From: Pezicula radicicola
Lineage: Eukaryota > Ascomycota > Leotiomycetes > Helotiales > Dermateaceae
DNA: 64,000 nt
Assembly: GCA_003008705.1 (NCBI GenBank)
Contig: PDUO01000018.1
Span: 832,630 to 896,629, forward strand
Direction of reading: 5' to 3'
In this document: piece after piece, positions 10,491 to 22,766 of the stretch
Layout of the letters: each line of letters opens with the position of its first letter
How positions within the stretch are numbered: position 1 is the stretch's first letter
Notes under the pieces: generated by a model
The model's input: the letters and a program-made list of their open reading frames with translations, nothing else
What the model was told of the DNA's origin: nothing
Database searches by the model: none
Made by a program: the position numbers and the translations under genes

Positions 10491-11740
10491 ACACAAGGGG
10501 GAAAATTGGACTTTAATGCTTTGGGTCTGGTTTGTGTGGGTTGCGTGTGGATTGTGATTTGCGGTGAGTATCTTGTGAATACATTGGGTCATTGACTGAT
10601 CGATACATAGAAAGACTACGGCATATCTCGAATTTGCAAATTTGATTCGGTAGCGACTTGTTCTTAAGGGGGAATATTGGACTTTATTGCCCGCAGGTGG
10701 CTCTGCGTCTTCAGTAAGTTTCTGAGGCATTTCATGGGCAAATATATGCTACTTCTGTTGCTCAAAACTGATTACTGTACAGATACTGGCCTCCATCAAG
10801 ACCTTCAACCAACCTCATGGCATATGTGTCTTGTCAAAAACTGACAGCAATCGCTCGCACACACAAAACCACAAGACCAGTGACATCGACTCGTGATCTG
10901 ATGTGATGGGAAGAAGAATCCACAAAATTCGAGCATGCACAGGCAGATTTGGCAGGCAGCACCGTCATGGAAGCACTCTACAACATGATTTGGCATGGAC
11001 CAATCGAGTTTGAAAAAATGATGAGCTTAAGTGTTCACCGATATCTAAATGGGCCAACTTACTCTCGAAGGGGGAAATGCGGACTTTATTCCTGTTGGTG
11101 GCTTCTCGTCTTCAGCAAGTCCGGCAAGGGGGAAATTTGGACTTTGTTGTCCGTGGGTGCTTCTCCTCTTCTGCAAGTTTCAAGGCCGACTACATCCTCG
11201 TTCGTCCTGGCTCGAAAACTGATACAAGCAAGAGATCGCAACATATGCAATCAGATTGGCAGGCACCATCAAAATGGCAACATACTCAAAATGACAACAA
11301 TCAAAAACGACAACTCTGCACAACAGTACTTGAACTGACTCATCAATGCTCGAGGGAATAAAGGGACCTAGTGCTATAGAGTCTTACGCCATCACTTCTT
11401 GGCGATCGCAGATACCAATTCACTCTCTCAACCAAGAATCAATCACTTCATCTCCTCATATTAGAGGTCCCCCAACATCATATAGGCAATCGAACGTCAT
11501 GCGCTCCGCATCGTCGATGGCTCAAGTGGAAGGCAGATATTACCATCAGTCTGAAAGAATCGGCACTCTCCCAATTTATATCATTCCATTGGTGCGAGCT
11601 TTTAGCTCAACAATCAATACTTGACTTCTGATCTTCGTGAGTTTCTCTCACAAACAAAGCCCAGTTGTGACTACCTCGCTCAAAAGCTGATATGTCTACA
11701 GGGGCAGTTGGCAACACGGCTCACGTGGAATCGCTTCAGT
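10490..11740. repeat. Degenerate tandem modules with a G5A3TTGGACTTT core
   Basis: Four copies of a motif close to GGGGGAAATTTGGACTTTAT lie at about 10499, 10669, 11070 and 11129. The last three continue with a shared tail resembling GTGGCTTCTCGTCTTCAGCAAG. Further modules of the form CTCAAAACTGATA followed by text like CATGG and GGCAGG recur near 10770, 11215 and 11685. This suggests an old, repeatedly duplicated unit of a few hundred bases. No open frame survives through it on either strand, and it abuts dispersed repeat copy A. Confidence 0.55.
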
Positions 11741-13048
11741 AATTTCGCACATCACATTCCATCTGAAGAATACCACCGTCATTCAGCAGGTGTACACAAT
11801 AGGAGCAACGCTCCATCGTTCTTTCACAACTTCACAGCAGTCTTTACAACAGGATTTTCGCTTATATCACCGGGGATATATGGTGCTCGACTTGTGCAGA
11901 GCACAGCTGCACATGTACCAATCCTCTCCCAGAGTATCACACGATCATCAGTCAGTGTGCAGCATATACGATCAATGAACCAATGATGAAGTCAACTGGT
12001 CGGTCACATGCCAGAATCAATCTAAGCAATACGGAATCTCGCGGCTCTCTTCGAGGCTTCACGTCTCTTAAACAGCACTTCTCCTCGAATGAGATATAAA
12101 CGGGTGCGAGCAACACATCACATACGGCATTATTGCCCCTATGGCATCGTGCTCCTTGGTAGACAGCAATTTTTTCAGATGTCCGGTTATTGTTTCGGGT
12201 CAACTCGCTGAGGTGTTGGAGGTGTTGGAGGTGTTGGAGGTGTGGTATTGGATTTTTTTTCTGGTCACGGGTTAAACTACTTGTGTGATTATGTAGTAAC
12301 AAGCTTTACTTGAAGCAGAGAAGAGGTTTGATGGAATGACAGCTCAGTCTTGATCTGTAAATAAGCGAGCTGCGGAGGAAGCAAAAGCTGGACACTGTAG
12401 CAGTATTAGGTAGTTTTAGAAGACTCAAGAGAAAGTTACGATAATTGTATCGAAAAGTGTCTTGTGAGACTGCACTTTACATCAAGTTTACTTCACTGTT
12501 GTGATGAGGTTTCCGAAATGGAAACTTGGGCTCGAGGCCAACAGATATTTTGTTTGTTGTCTTTAAGCGAGCCCCTATATTCAATATGATCACGTGCTCA
12601 AATAAATAATAGCCCTTAAGGTGAGTCCTATTCATAAATGGGAATTAGAACCGCTATTCCAATCTTTCAAAGAATGCGATTTTTCTTCTTTGTTCACAGA
12701 ACAAAGTGATGTGTTGGAAGGTAGAGTTCAAACAAAGACTCTAAAGAAAAAGAACAACAAGCATTATTATTCCTACATTACCTTTCTTTATCTACCTTCC
12801 CTATTATACTAAACCAAGAAAGAGCTTTCCTTATTCTACAACAAAGCCCTTATCTCCTTTATTCCAACTCTCCTACATTAAAACCACACCACACTTACCT
12901 TAAACTCCCATCTCAGGATCAGGATCAAAACCAACATCAAAATTACCACCATCCTCAACACCCTTCCCATCCACCCTTCCCCCCTTACTACATATTCACC
13001 CCCAAAGACAAACAAGGTAAGCCCCCGATCTAACCCCCCCCCCCAAAA
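11741..13048. other. Gene-poor region with a 9-bp microsatellite
   Basis: No gene is supported. A short tandem repeat of GAGGTGTTG (about four units) sits at 12210-12245. A homopolymer C run is found near 13033-13044. Between 12780 and 13030 the plus strand is C/A-rich and very poor in G, which creates spurious open frames. Confidence 0.45.
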
Positions 13049-13366
13049 ATGTGCAACATCCACATAAAATCCTACAACCAATGCCACCACAAAATAACAA
13101 ACAACAAAAACGGGATACAAATCTGCCGCTGGACGACAAGACTAGGTACCCCAGCAACAACATGTTATAGATTTAGGATTCATTATAAGGCTATGAAGAG
13201 GAAATGTTGGGATTGTAGAAGGGAAGTTGAGAGGGAGGAGGAGAGGAAGAAGAAGAGTTTTTGTGAGAGGATTGGGAAGGTGGGAGTGTTTTTAAGAAGA
13301 GGGTTAGGGGGGTTGTTGGCAGGGTTTGTAAAATTTGGTGAGTATTTGTGTAGTGGTAAGTGGTGA
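13049..13366 (+). CDS. Small Cys-rich basic protein (putative)
   Basis: A 105-aa frame starting MCNIHIKSYNQCHHK and containing a KRKCWDCRREVEREEERKKK block. Cysteines at residues 2, 12, 26, 40, 54 and 57, with HH at 13-14, could bind zinc. The M-C...C-x-H opening followed by a C-x2-C resembles the start of the RING-like protein at 5605-6561 and of short fungal Cys-rich proteins of unknown role. A hydrophobic Gly-rich stretch (GVFLRRGLGGLLAGFVKFGE) precedes the end. The surrounding DNA is low in complexity, so this may be a chance frame. A real gene is plausible but not proven. Confidence 0.35.
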   Translation: MCNIHIKSYNQCHHKITNNKNGIQICRWTTRLGTPATTCYRFRIHYKAMKRKCWDCRREVEREEERKKKSFCERIGKVGVFLRRGLGGLLAGFVKFGEYLCSGKW

Positions 13367-14239
13367 GTGGCGAGTAATAAGTGATAAGTGTTGTTTGGTC
13401 GGAAGATGGATTTATATTAGAATAATTTATAGACGACATTTAAGTGCAAAGTTGTTAAGGTTCGTAAGTAGTCTCTCTACTATATAAGTGTTCAAGATAT
13501 TTGCGTGCCTAAGTGACAAAATATCATGTCTGCAAGCTCCTAGTATGTAAGATACCTAATACAAATAAGCCAGTACCCGAGACTCACCAGAGTCACCCTC
13601 AACCTACACACAGTACCTCCTATAATATTCGTAGAAAGCTGCCCAAAAGTCACGTCAGTCAACATGCACATATCATATCACCAATCAAACTGAGAATCAC
13701 AACGAAGTCGGGGCATAGTATAAATCTTCCATTCTTCTTTAAAAAGACTTCCGAGTTTCACTCGTTCTGAATGTACACGAAAAGTAACACCAGCGTACAT
13801 AATCTGCGCTCAGCTCATATCATAAGTAGAAGCAAAGCAATTTATGGCCGCCGGCCGAAACAATCAATCCGCCACCCATCCCAAGGTATCAATCAGGTAT
13901 GGTCCAATCTTTTTGCGCTTTCTGATATACCATTTCATCTCATGTCGAGGGCAAGCAAAAAAAGAGCAGAGAAAAAGCGCGGCCAGCGCAAGCAGAGAAA
14001 GAAACAGACATATCAATCGTTTGAAGAATATCGTTTGACGCTCTGCCCTTCCCCCCCTGCGTGATATGCCACGTGATACGGCATGACAAGCCGACATGGA
14101 AAGAGAATAAACACGGCGCCGAGACCGAACGAAGTAAGGGGTATGCAACTGAACAAATGAGATACATGAAAAAGAAAAAGAGAAATTAAAAGGACTCTGA
14201 AGAATGTAAGCGACCCGCGGTAGTGTACACGGGAACATA
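13367..14239. other. Intergenic region
   Basis: 3' flank of the minus-strand septin-like gene. No coding, RNA or repeat feature is supported. Confidence 0.45.
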
Positions 14240-15963
14240 TCAACGTCGTGGCTTGATCTCGCGATGCTTGAGCCTGCTTGTTCTCCATCCTTCGTACCAG
14301 AGCTCTCGGCTTGCTTCTCTGAGTTCTCCTCTCCACTCATTGAAGACAGCATCCTTCAATTTGAGAAAATCGCAATGCTCAGAGTTCATTGGATCCGCAA
14401 AACCCCAGGGAAATTTCCTTCCGAGAACTTCTGGCTCATAGATGTCCGGACTGATGATTGAGAGTGGAAGGTAAGGATTTTCGGCACTTTCTGATCCAGA
14501 GGAGTTGCGCTTCCGGATAGAGCTACTCGACAGACGGTTTGATCTGGGCGATGATGTCTCTTGGCTTTCCTCGGGGTTCTGAATTGGAAGGTCGCCACTT
14601 GTCTCCTCCTCCTCAGAATCTCCCTCTTCTCCCTCGTCGATTCGATTTGGGTTTCTAGGACTTTCTGGCGCGTCATCGTCATCAAGTCCAAGGGCTTCCA
14701 GGGGGTCCAAGTTAGCTTTGCGTAAGCTGTTCCAGACTGACTTCTTCAGGTGCGCCATGTGTGCGGTAGTGATGCTGTCCGCTTTTGAGATGACGGGAAC
14801 GACAGTTGTCTTGCCTTGCAACGTGCGAAGAACCTGCAAGTCAAGATCTTCGTCTAGAGCGCCAATAACTCGAGGCTGAGCAGCATACTTCCCGTTGCCA
14901 TTGCCGTTTTGTCCGTTTGCTGGTGAGCTTTCGGAAGCAAGATTACGATCGAGACGGATTGGGTCCAGAACAAGGAAAGCACAGTGAATATGGGTATCTT
15001 GAACGCCAGGAGCTCGAATAACTTTCATCTCTTCAGTAAAGGTCTCCTCGAATTTGCTTTCCAGGAAGGAGGACATCTCCCGGAGTTGAAGATCAACAAC
15101 ATTCTTCTCCAGTCCCTCGGAATCCCACAAGGTCAATCCGATTCGCTCTCCGTCAATCTCAGTCTCCAAATAATGTGAGATAAAGTTGCCGGATCTCTTG
15201 CCCTGTAGAGCGAAGATATCATCTGCGAGCTCGGTGGGTCGGTTACTTCTCTTCTTGGGAGGGAGTGCCAGAGATGTCTTGAGGAATTCGAGGAAGGAGG
15301 TCTTTCCGGATGACCGGGCGCCAATGATGAGAATGCTGTATAAATGTGAGCTGGAGTCAATTTGGGAATGGAGGGTAGGGAAACTGACTTGAATGGAGTG
15401 GGGTCCTTCCTTCTTCTGACTCTGCGTGGACTGTTGATTGAGCTGACTGCGCTGCTGGCATAACTGTACCGTCCACGATGTGTCATGCTCTCAGTACGAG
15501 CATATGGATCTACCCAATCCCCATTTCTCTGCGTGCTTCCTGGGATGGGAGGAACTGGCACGTTGCTCACCATTGGACCAGAACGAGTAGGCTCCATTGA
15601 CGCGCGACCTGGGAGGTGTCCACCGTTGTGTCTGCCAGAAACAATTGCAATAGAGTCAGGTCGTGGATCTTCGCCACCAAAAGATTGAAGCTCGGGAGGG
15701 GCAGCACCGTTGTATAAATCAGGAAGACGCGGCGGTGATTTTGGGATGGCAGCTGCCTCTTTCTGTTGGCGAAGTAGCTCCTGCTCGCGATAAGCTTTTT
15801 GCTGCTTCTTACTACCTTTGAACTCTGTTGATTTAGAGCGACGCAGCAAGAGCCCCAAAGATGAACGACGCGGTTGAACACCACTTTCATCACTCTTCTG
15901 TAATTTGTCGGCTGGTGGAGAAGCGCCTGAACTGGGAGTTCGAGGTCTCGTTGCGCTGACCAT
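14240..15963 (-). CDS. Septin-like GTPase
   Basis: Two exons on the minus strand, 15963-15389 and 15335-14240, give 556 aa. The 53-nt intron (GTCAGT...CAG) lies just before the P-loop. Residues 1-190 are a Ser/Pro/Arg-rich, disordered, basic extension. The G domain has P-loop GARSSGKTS (197-205), a DSEG box in place of DTPG (263-266) and the G4 motif SKAD (375-378) in the septin context VVPVISKAD. An acidic insert EGEEGDSEEEETSGD follows. The C-terminus GRKFPWGFADPMNSEHCDF matches the septin unique element (GR.Y.WG...HcDF..L). Septins polymerise at septa and hyphal tips. The long N-terminus and the absence of a C-terminal coiled coil resemble the divergent AspE-type class found in filamentous ascomycetes, which is an inference. 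Confidence 0.85.
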
Positions 15964-18483
15964 GATGATTGGATATTAAAGTGTCACAGATATGACAGGG
16001 AATGATCCTCGCCGTTGCAACAGCGATACGATTGCCTCTTCAGATGATATGAATCCGGATGTGGAAAAAAGGATGATGCCTCAACTAAGGATCACTCCCA
16101 AATATAAAGGTTCGCGGCTATCCTTCCCAAACCCTTCGCACAATGTGTATGTGTATTGAAAGCAAGAACGTGTAGATCGAAGATCTCGTATATGCGATCG
16201 CGCGTAATATCCGAGGTATCGACGTATCGAAACTGCACGACTGCAACTGAGAGAAAAGTTGAGGAGCTCCGGGATGGAGGCTGCCGCAGCAGGAGGATAT
16301 GGGCAATCGTGGTGGGATTCGTGCTATTGAATACGCGTTGACGGGCAGGGAATGCGGAGGACTGGCAGTGTTGCACTGACTGGCGCAGTGCTAAGAATAA
16401 TATGAAGGAAGTGTGGTTTTTGTAGTGGTAACCTTAAGGCAAAGGAAAGTGATGCGCGGAGCCTGGCCGTTCGCGTTGTAGACCTCACAAAGGTTTGGAG
16501 TTGAAGAAGATCCCCTTGGGCACGACCGTTGATGGAATGGACGATGGGGCGGTTGGTGGTATGGACGAAAAAAGGTCTTTCACGAAGAAGAGAACTGGGC
16601 AGAGGAGAAGACGATCATCAATCAATTGTCACCCTCATGCGCAGCTCAGGGGTTGGGCCAGGCACGAATGGCAACGAAAGGGTGCAAATGGTAAGATGGG
16701 CTCAGGGCCAATTAGAAACGCCCGTCACCAGGATATCGGGAAATTTTCGTTTCTGCCGGGTTTTCAAGCCTGATCAATCAAGATCCCCCTGAAATAGTCA
16801 TGTACCTCCGTACCACTCCATACTAATATAACTACGGCTGCACGACAAGGCGCGCCGCCCCTTATGTGACCTGCAGTATTTCATGTCCAACCTACCTTTC
16901 TGACGTGTCTTTGATTGCTTGCTTGCTTGTTTGTATGTACAACCTAAGTATATATATACTCTCAAGTACGAAAATGTACGAATGATGCATAAACAGGCAA
17001 GACTCGGATCGTGGAGGGGGATTGTCAAAACACAGCTTCGGCAGCATGTTTCCCGGGCGCAGGTTGATGCAAATAGAAAGGTTAGAGTACCGTGGTAGTG
17101 AAGCTATTGAAAGACTTGGGAGTGAAGGCGGCGCCCTGTTACAGGGTTCTTTCTAGGCGACTTCTAGCGCCGACGTGCTGAAGTAATGCTGTGGGGAAAA
17201 GGAACAAAGGAATAAAATCCTCTCGCTTAAGCACACACATGGCCTGGGGCACGTTCACGTTCTGCAGCAACGTTTTCGTCAACCAGGCAGTCAGTACGAG
17301 CCAGTATTCCTGTGTACTACTGTACCACTCCGTCGTACGGAAGGTACCTGCTACACATTTCTTTCCTAGTCAAAACCACCGGTGGGAACTAATATAGTCC
17401 GTTTGACTTTTTTGCGAGTGCTGTTGCTGATATAGACAAAGCTCTGAGAATGGCACATACAGAGGTACAGATCACGATTCAGTCTCTCAGCATCTTTTTT
17501 CCTCTTGCATAGATGACGGGGTTGTCAAGAAGATTGTGGAGGAGATTGAGCTTAATCTATTTGATATGCCGTTCAGCGATTATGGGATCTCCCCGGGCAA
17601 ACTACCATGGTTCCAAATTAACGCTTGAAGCTTAAGCCGAAATCTCAGGTAATCATATTAATACTCTGTTAGAAGGCACGATAAGTCGTCGATAGAAGAA
17701 TTATGGTATACCTTAGTTGTCAGAGGTCTTCACTCCGGGAATGGTTCCCAGAAATGCTTACTAAGCTAGTACGCCTCGAACTGGTGAACCGTCGCACGAC
17801 TACTGCTACCTCTGAGGAACAACAGCATTTAGACTACGCATGTCTTGTTATTTGTTAGCAACTTATCGAGCTCCTCATTCACACACTACCGATATCTAGA
17901 GGCTATCGACACTTCTAGCTATAGCTACATATGCACCAGTCCCCCCCTGCTAATCTCGAGTCGACCAGGCCAATACCGACGACTCGAACCGAGCCTCCAT
18001 TCTACAGCAATAAATGCTTCCTCTGCATTTTGGCCGTTTTGGGTTAGAAGAAGTACAGCCTTTGCAACGTAAACCCAGAAGGATTGATAAGGGTATGGAA
18101 ATGTCGTACCAGCCGAGGGCTTAACCAGATCCTTTTTTTGGGGTTGTTCAAAGCAGTTCAGTGATTCAAAAGCACTTTTTGCTATGCTTGTGAGGAAGGG
18201 GAGTTGGAATATTTCATATGTGTTTCAGATTATCTCAACGTTTCTGCTTGCCTTTGCTAAAGTTGCACCGTCTTACTTGAGTTAGCGCCGACTGTTTGAT
18301 AGACCTGCTTAATCGAGGTACAGTATTACGGGAGGCGGGGAAAGCTACCTACGAGTGTGAGGTACAACAACAGTATTCGATATTAAACGACGAACACCCA
18401 GTCCTCAAAGACATTTCTTTCTTACACACGAATACAATTGGGCGTGGGAAATTATTTCAAGCTTAGTCGTTGTGCACAAATTC
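15964..18483. other. Gene-poor intergenic region
   Basis: About 2.5 kb. The first 400 bp would hold the promoter of the septin-like gene. Between 16495 and 16790 two overlapping short plus frames exist, but their composition (Gly/Arg/Met-rich) does not look like conserved protein. From 17400 to 18300 I see no structure beyond short AT-rich patches and a C run at 17940-17946. Confidence 0.45.
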
Positions 18484-20162
18484 ATGATGCGTCTTCTTCC
18501 TCTCCAGATATTCCTCGGCATTGCCGCAGCATCGATTCAGGTTCCATTAGGACAATTGGGTCAAAATTTCTCGGATTTTGCTATCTATCAAAGCCACGTA
18601 TCTCCATCTCACTCAATTCGCATCAAACCTCAGAATGCCACGCTATGCAATACTACAGTAGAACAATTTACAGGCTGGCTGGATGTTGGCTATAAGCACC
18701 TTTTCTTCTGGTACTTTGCAGCCGAGAATGCTACCTCGGATTCAGCATCATCACCGTTGGCACTCTGGCTTACGGGAGGTCCTGGAGGCTCTAGCATGCT
18801 TGGGATGCTTCAAGAACTCGGCCCTTGTTTGATCAATGAGCATGGTAATGGAACTGTCTATAATCCATATGGCTGGAATAAAGAAACTGCTCTTATATTT
18901 GTGGACCAACCTGCCGGCGTTGGCTTCTCGTATCTTGATGCTGGGGAGGCCCTACCTGGAGATTCCTTCACGAGTGCAGCTGACATGCAAGTCTTCCTAC
19001 AAATGTTCGTCAGCCAGGTTTTCCCTGAGCATCTTAAGGGATCACTGGTAATCACGGGTGAATCTTACGCCGTAAGTTGAAAAACTACTATTTGAAGAGA
19101 TATGAGCTGACTTGTCAAGGGGCATTATCTACCAGCACTCGGAGCAGAGATCGTTCGCCAAAACCTCTTACACCCTCATCAGCCTCAAGTTCCTTTGAAG
19201 TCTGTAGCCATCGGTATATGTATCACCGCTTGATACAACATTTGGGTACTGGGAGACGTTATGCACGAACAACTTAAAATCAGGTGTCAAGGAACCAGTC
19301 TTTAATGAGACTCGCTGCGATATCATGGCGACCAATCTTCCCCGTTGCATTAATGTTTTAAAAGTCTGCTATGAGCATTCTGACCCAGCAATTTGTGCTG
19401 CTGCTAGCACAGTTTGTTGGGATGGAGTCATCAGCCTCTATGACTCCGAGTCGTACACTGGTGGGCGTAATCGTTTTGACAGTAAAAGCTCCCCATTCCT
19501 TGCATGCCTTCAGAACAGAATACTAATCACTAATCATGTACAGTCACTGCCCCTTGCGACATTGATAACTTCTGCTACGCCAACTCAGCACTTATCCAAG
19601 AATATCTCAACCTACCCACTACCTTCGCCGCACTCGGCGTTCCTTCGTCTGTTGCAAATTTCACCGTCCTCTCTGAAGCCGTGGAGTGGGCCTTCGAGCT
19701 GACAAATGACCAATGGATCTCAATGATACCCGAGATTCAATACCTGCTCGCTTCTCAAATCGATATCTTAGTCTTTCAAGGAAATCTAGACCTAGCTTGC
19801 AACACGGCAGGAGCGAAGAGATGGACGGCAAACATGGCGTGGAAGGGCCAAGCGGCTTTCACGTCACAGGAGCTCAAGCCTTGGAAGAGTGTTGTTGATG
19901 GGGAAGAAAAAGAAGTTGGTATGTGGAAGGAGGTCAATATTAAGATGGTGCCTGGAGATGAGAAGAAGACTCGATTTGCGCTCGTCACTGTTGATCGGGC
20001 AGGTCACATGGTACGTTGGGCCCTTTATTGTTCCTTGCAACCTTTCCGACATATTAAGGCAAAGTTAATTAATTGGTGAATTAAAAACAGGTTCCACAGG
20101 ATCAGCCTGAAGTAGCATTAGACATGCTGAACAGGTGGCTGGCCGGAAAGTCCTTCGCTTAG
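18484..20162 (+). CDS. Secreted serine carboxypeptidase (S10), with a frame break
   Basis: Exons 18484-19071, 19120-19481, 19544-20010 and 20091-20162. The ATG at 18484 is followed by a signal peptide ([17 protein letters not shown]). [27 protein letters not shown] and the nucleophile block ITGESYAGHYLP (Ser194) identify peptidase family S10. The catalytic Asp lies in [13 protein letters not shown] and the His in DRAGHMVPQDQP, the latter split by intron 3. Paired cysteines and glycosylation sequons fit a secreted or vacuolar enzyme that removes C-terminal residues. Oddity: near 19211-19216, after SVAIG, the frame must shift to read [16 protein letters not shown]. The conserved text there appears to miss five bases, and no normal intron explains it. 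It is therefore a pseudogene or an assembly indel. Confidence 0.82.
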
Positions 20163-20420
20163 ACCGAGAACTCCCCTCCGAACCTTCCTCTTAAAGATGA
20201 GCCGCCATAAATTAAGCCATAGAGGGTACGATTGGTTTCTTCAAAAATTAATATTGGATATAAGAAAAGTGACACTTTTATCCTATTTTAAATCGTCAGC
20301 TAACACCACGTCCTCAAGTTTTCAACTATAACAAACATCCTTTTTATTCTCAAAGAATACACGGATATTGAACTCGAGTAAACCTCGCAAGGCTCAGCAG
20401 AACACTTCTTGTGTATGTTA

Positions 20421-22766
20421 TCAGCATGCTACAAGATCAACACTCTGCCCCTGCTGCTCCAACTCCGCCCTAACCATGTCCAAATCCACAACCTCCAAAT
20501 CAGCAACCAACACCTCAGGATCAAGGTCTTCCATATCCACATCCCCATCACTCTCATCACTTTCAGCACTCTCACTTTCATCCTCACCCTCACAACTCCC
20601 GTCTCCCTCCCGATCCCCCTCGGTACTCAAACAAAATTCCTCCGTGGAATCATCATCCGGAATCTCCAAAAGCGGACCACCCCACTTACAACTCTTAGAC
20701 AACTCAAAAGCCCTCCCCATAAAAGCTTTCATATCCCTTATGACCCCATCCTCCTCCTCCTCCTCCTCCTCCTCCTCCGCACCCCCAACAAAAACGAAAT
20801 CCGAACCAAAATCATCCTCATCAGAAGTACTATCCTCACCATCCTCACCACCACCACCAAAAACCCCACCCTCAACAACACTCTCAAACCTCCTCATAAC
20901 CATCTCAGGACTCCCATCAACACTCCACCCATCACCCGAGGCACCACCACCCCCTAACACATATTCCTTCCTATACCTCTCTAACATTAATGTTTCTTCC
21001 GAGAGGGAATAAGCTAGATCTTCCTGTTGTTCATAATAGAATTTAAAAGCTTCTGAAATCTTTTCATCTAGCCATTTCTTTGCTTCGAAATCAGCTTTCT
21101 CATTTTGATTTCGTTGTGTTGAGGTGGTGGAGGTTTGGTTTTGGGAGGTATAGAAAGAGGAGAGGTTTCGTTGGGATAATAAATTCCAGGTTTTTAACAT
21201 GGGGTAATATGTGGGTGATGTGCATTGGTTTATGTAGGAGGTTGAGAGGAGTTGTTTTTGTTGTAGGAATGTGATGTGTTGGGTTAATGAGAGGGGGAAG
21301 GATGTTGGCCAGTTGTAGTGTCGGAGGAGGTTTCTATGTTTTATATAGTACTAGGAATTAGAAAAGGAAATGATTAGCCTTATGCTTATTTCGCGGTGAT
21401 TGATGCAAGTTAATCCAGTGATTTTTGAGAATAACCAAACCAGTCAGGCTGACGGCACGAGAAGAACGAAAACCATTTCATACATACCATAGATCTCCAT
21501 TCATCAGTAACAATATCATTCCCCCCATCAGGAATCCATTTTCCCTCCAAAAACTTCTCAATCCACTCCCTCAAAACATCTTCAATAAACCCGATGCTCT
21601 TCCCCTCAAACTTCTCACAAGGAACCCCAGTAATTCCCATTGGTTCAAAATCTTTCAAATCAAAAACTTCACCTGTTCTCGTATCAAGGAAAGCAGATAA
21701 CCCATAGCATGATGATAACCATTCAGTTATTTGGAGCATCTGTGGTGGAAGGGTTGGTCCGTAGTATAATGTACGATCTAGCTTAGCTTGACCCTTAGGA
21801 TCAGAGGAGATTTTGATTTTAGGTTGTCCGAGAAGTTTGCCTGTTGCTGCTATACAGTAATCCCAGCGACCGGATTGTCCGCATGCGTCTGTTATATATG
21901 GTAGTGTGCATATTAATTCGATGACAGCTCTGTCTACGGGTGGATCAGATGTTTCTGCTATAGCTTCAAGTGTCGCACATTGTTCTGGACTCATTCGAGT
22001 CAAACAAACATGTGGTCTGAAATCCTCTTCTGCTCCTGATTCCAGGTTATAATATCCATTATCAGAGGTATGAGATTCCGTCAATTGAGTAAATCGAGTA
22101 AGAAGATTCTTACACCTCGTCTGAAAATTGAATTTCTCGTCCTGTGGTATTTTTCTCAATTTGATAACCGATTGTAAAGTTTCACAGATCTTGGAATTGT
22201 TAATAACGCGAGGATCGATTTTCTCATCTTCCTCAAGCATCTTGACATAATCGGAAATGTCTTTGAATTTCCAATCTTTAGGTGGATGTCGTGGCCTACG
22301 ACTCTTTCCTCCATGCCGGGGTAAAAGTCCATCTTGAATTTTGTTGCGAGCTCGAATAACTGACATTCAATTAGTCACATAGACACCAAACTACAAGAGA
22401 TTTCATGACGAACTTACCAGCTTGTTCTTCTCGAATTTTGGACTTCATCTCAACAAAGGCTTTCGTATTCGGTGCATTTCGAACAATGTCATTGTATCTG
22501 ACGAAATTGCCATTCTGGATATGAATTGATAGGAGTTGAGACCAGAGATTTGCGACGTTTTTGATGTCGTATGGTAGTGGGCCACTGCGGATTTCAATTG
22601 GAGGTTCTGGGAGGGAGAGAGGTTCTGTTGGACATGGTAGTGAGGAGATTGGAATATGTGGTTGTAGAACGTGATTTGGTAACTCCTCGCCTTCCTTTAG
22701 CTTATTGAAGATTGGACAGGAAGCTTCCTCGGCAGAAGTAAAATTGAGTTCCATTTTTTTTTCCAT
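20421..22766 (-). CDS. Unknown 716-aa protein with an acidic low-complexity C-terminus
   Basis: Three exons on the minus strand: 22766-22418, 22359-21488 and 21350-20421. Introns of 58 and 137 nt both have GTAAGT/GTATGT donors and the phases fit exactly, joining EEQAG to IRARNK and EWRSM to YYIKHRNLLRHYNW. The middle exon (about 290 aa) looks folded, with conserved-looking text such as CLTRMSPEQCATLEAIAE and GRWDYCIAATGKLLG. The last exon holds WLDEKISEAFKFYYEQQEDL and then a very acidic tail with a run of nine Glu encoded by an in-frame CTC-type trinucleotide repeat (about 20750-20780). No known domain is recognised. The acidic tail suggests nuclear or nucleic-acid/histone contacts, but that is speculation. 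Confidence 0.7.

Noticed and set aside
12878..13120. Hydrophobic minus-strand frame of 80 codons
   Set aside because: It arises from C/A-rich low-complexity DNA read on the opposite strand and overlaps the start of the more plausible small Cys-rich frame.
16495..16792. Two overlapping plus-strand frames of about 90 codons
   Set aside because: Composition is random, the two frames overlap, no splice-linked extension is found, and they lie in the promoter flank of another gene.
21351..21487. Two separate minus-strand genes (20421-21200 and 21410-22766)
   Set aside because: A GTATGT...TAG intron joins them in phase, and the sequence upstream of the internal ATG at 21200 is open and protein-like.
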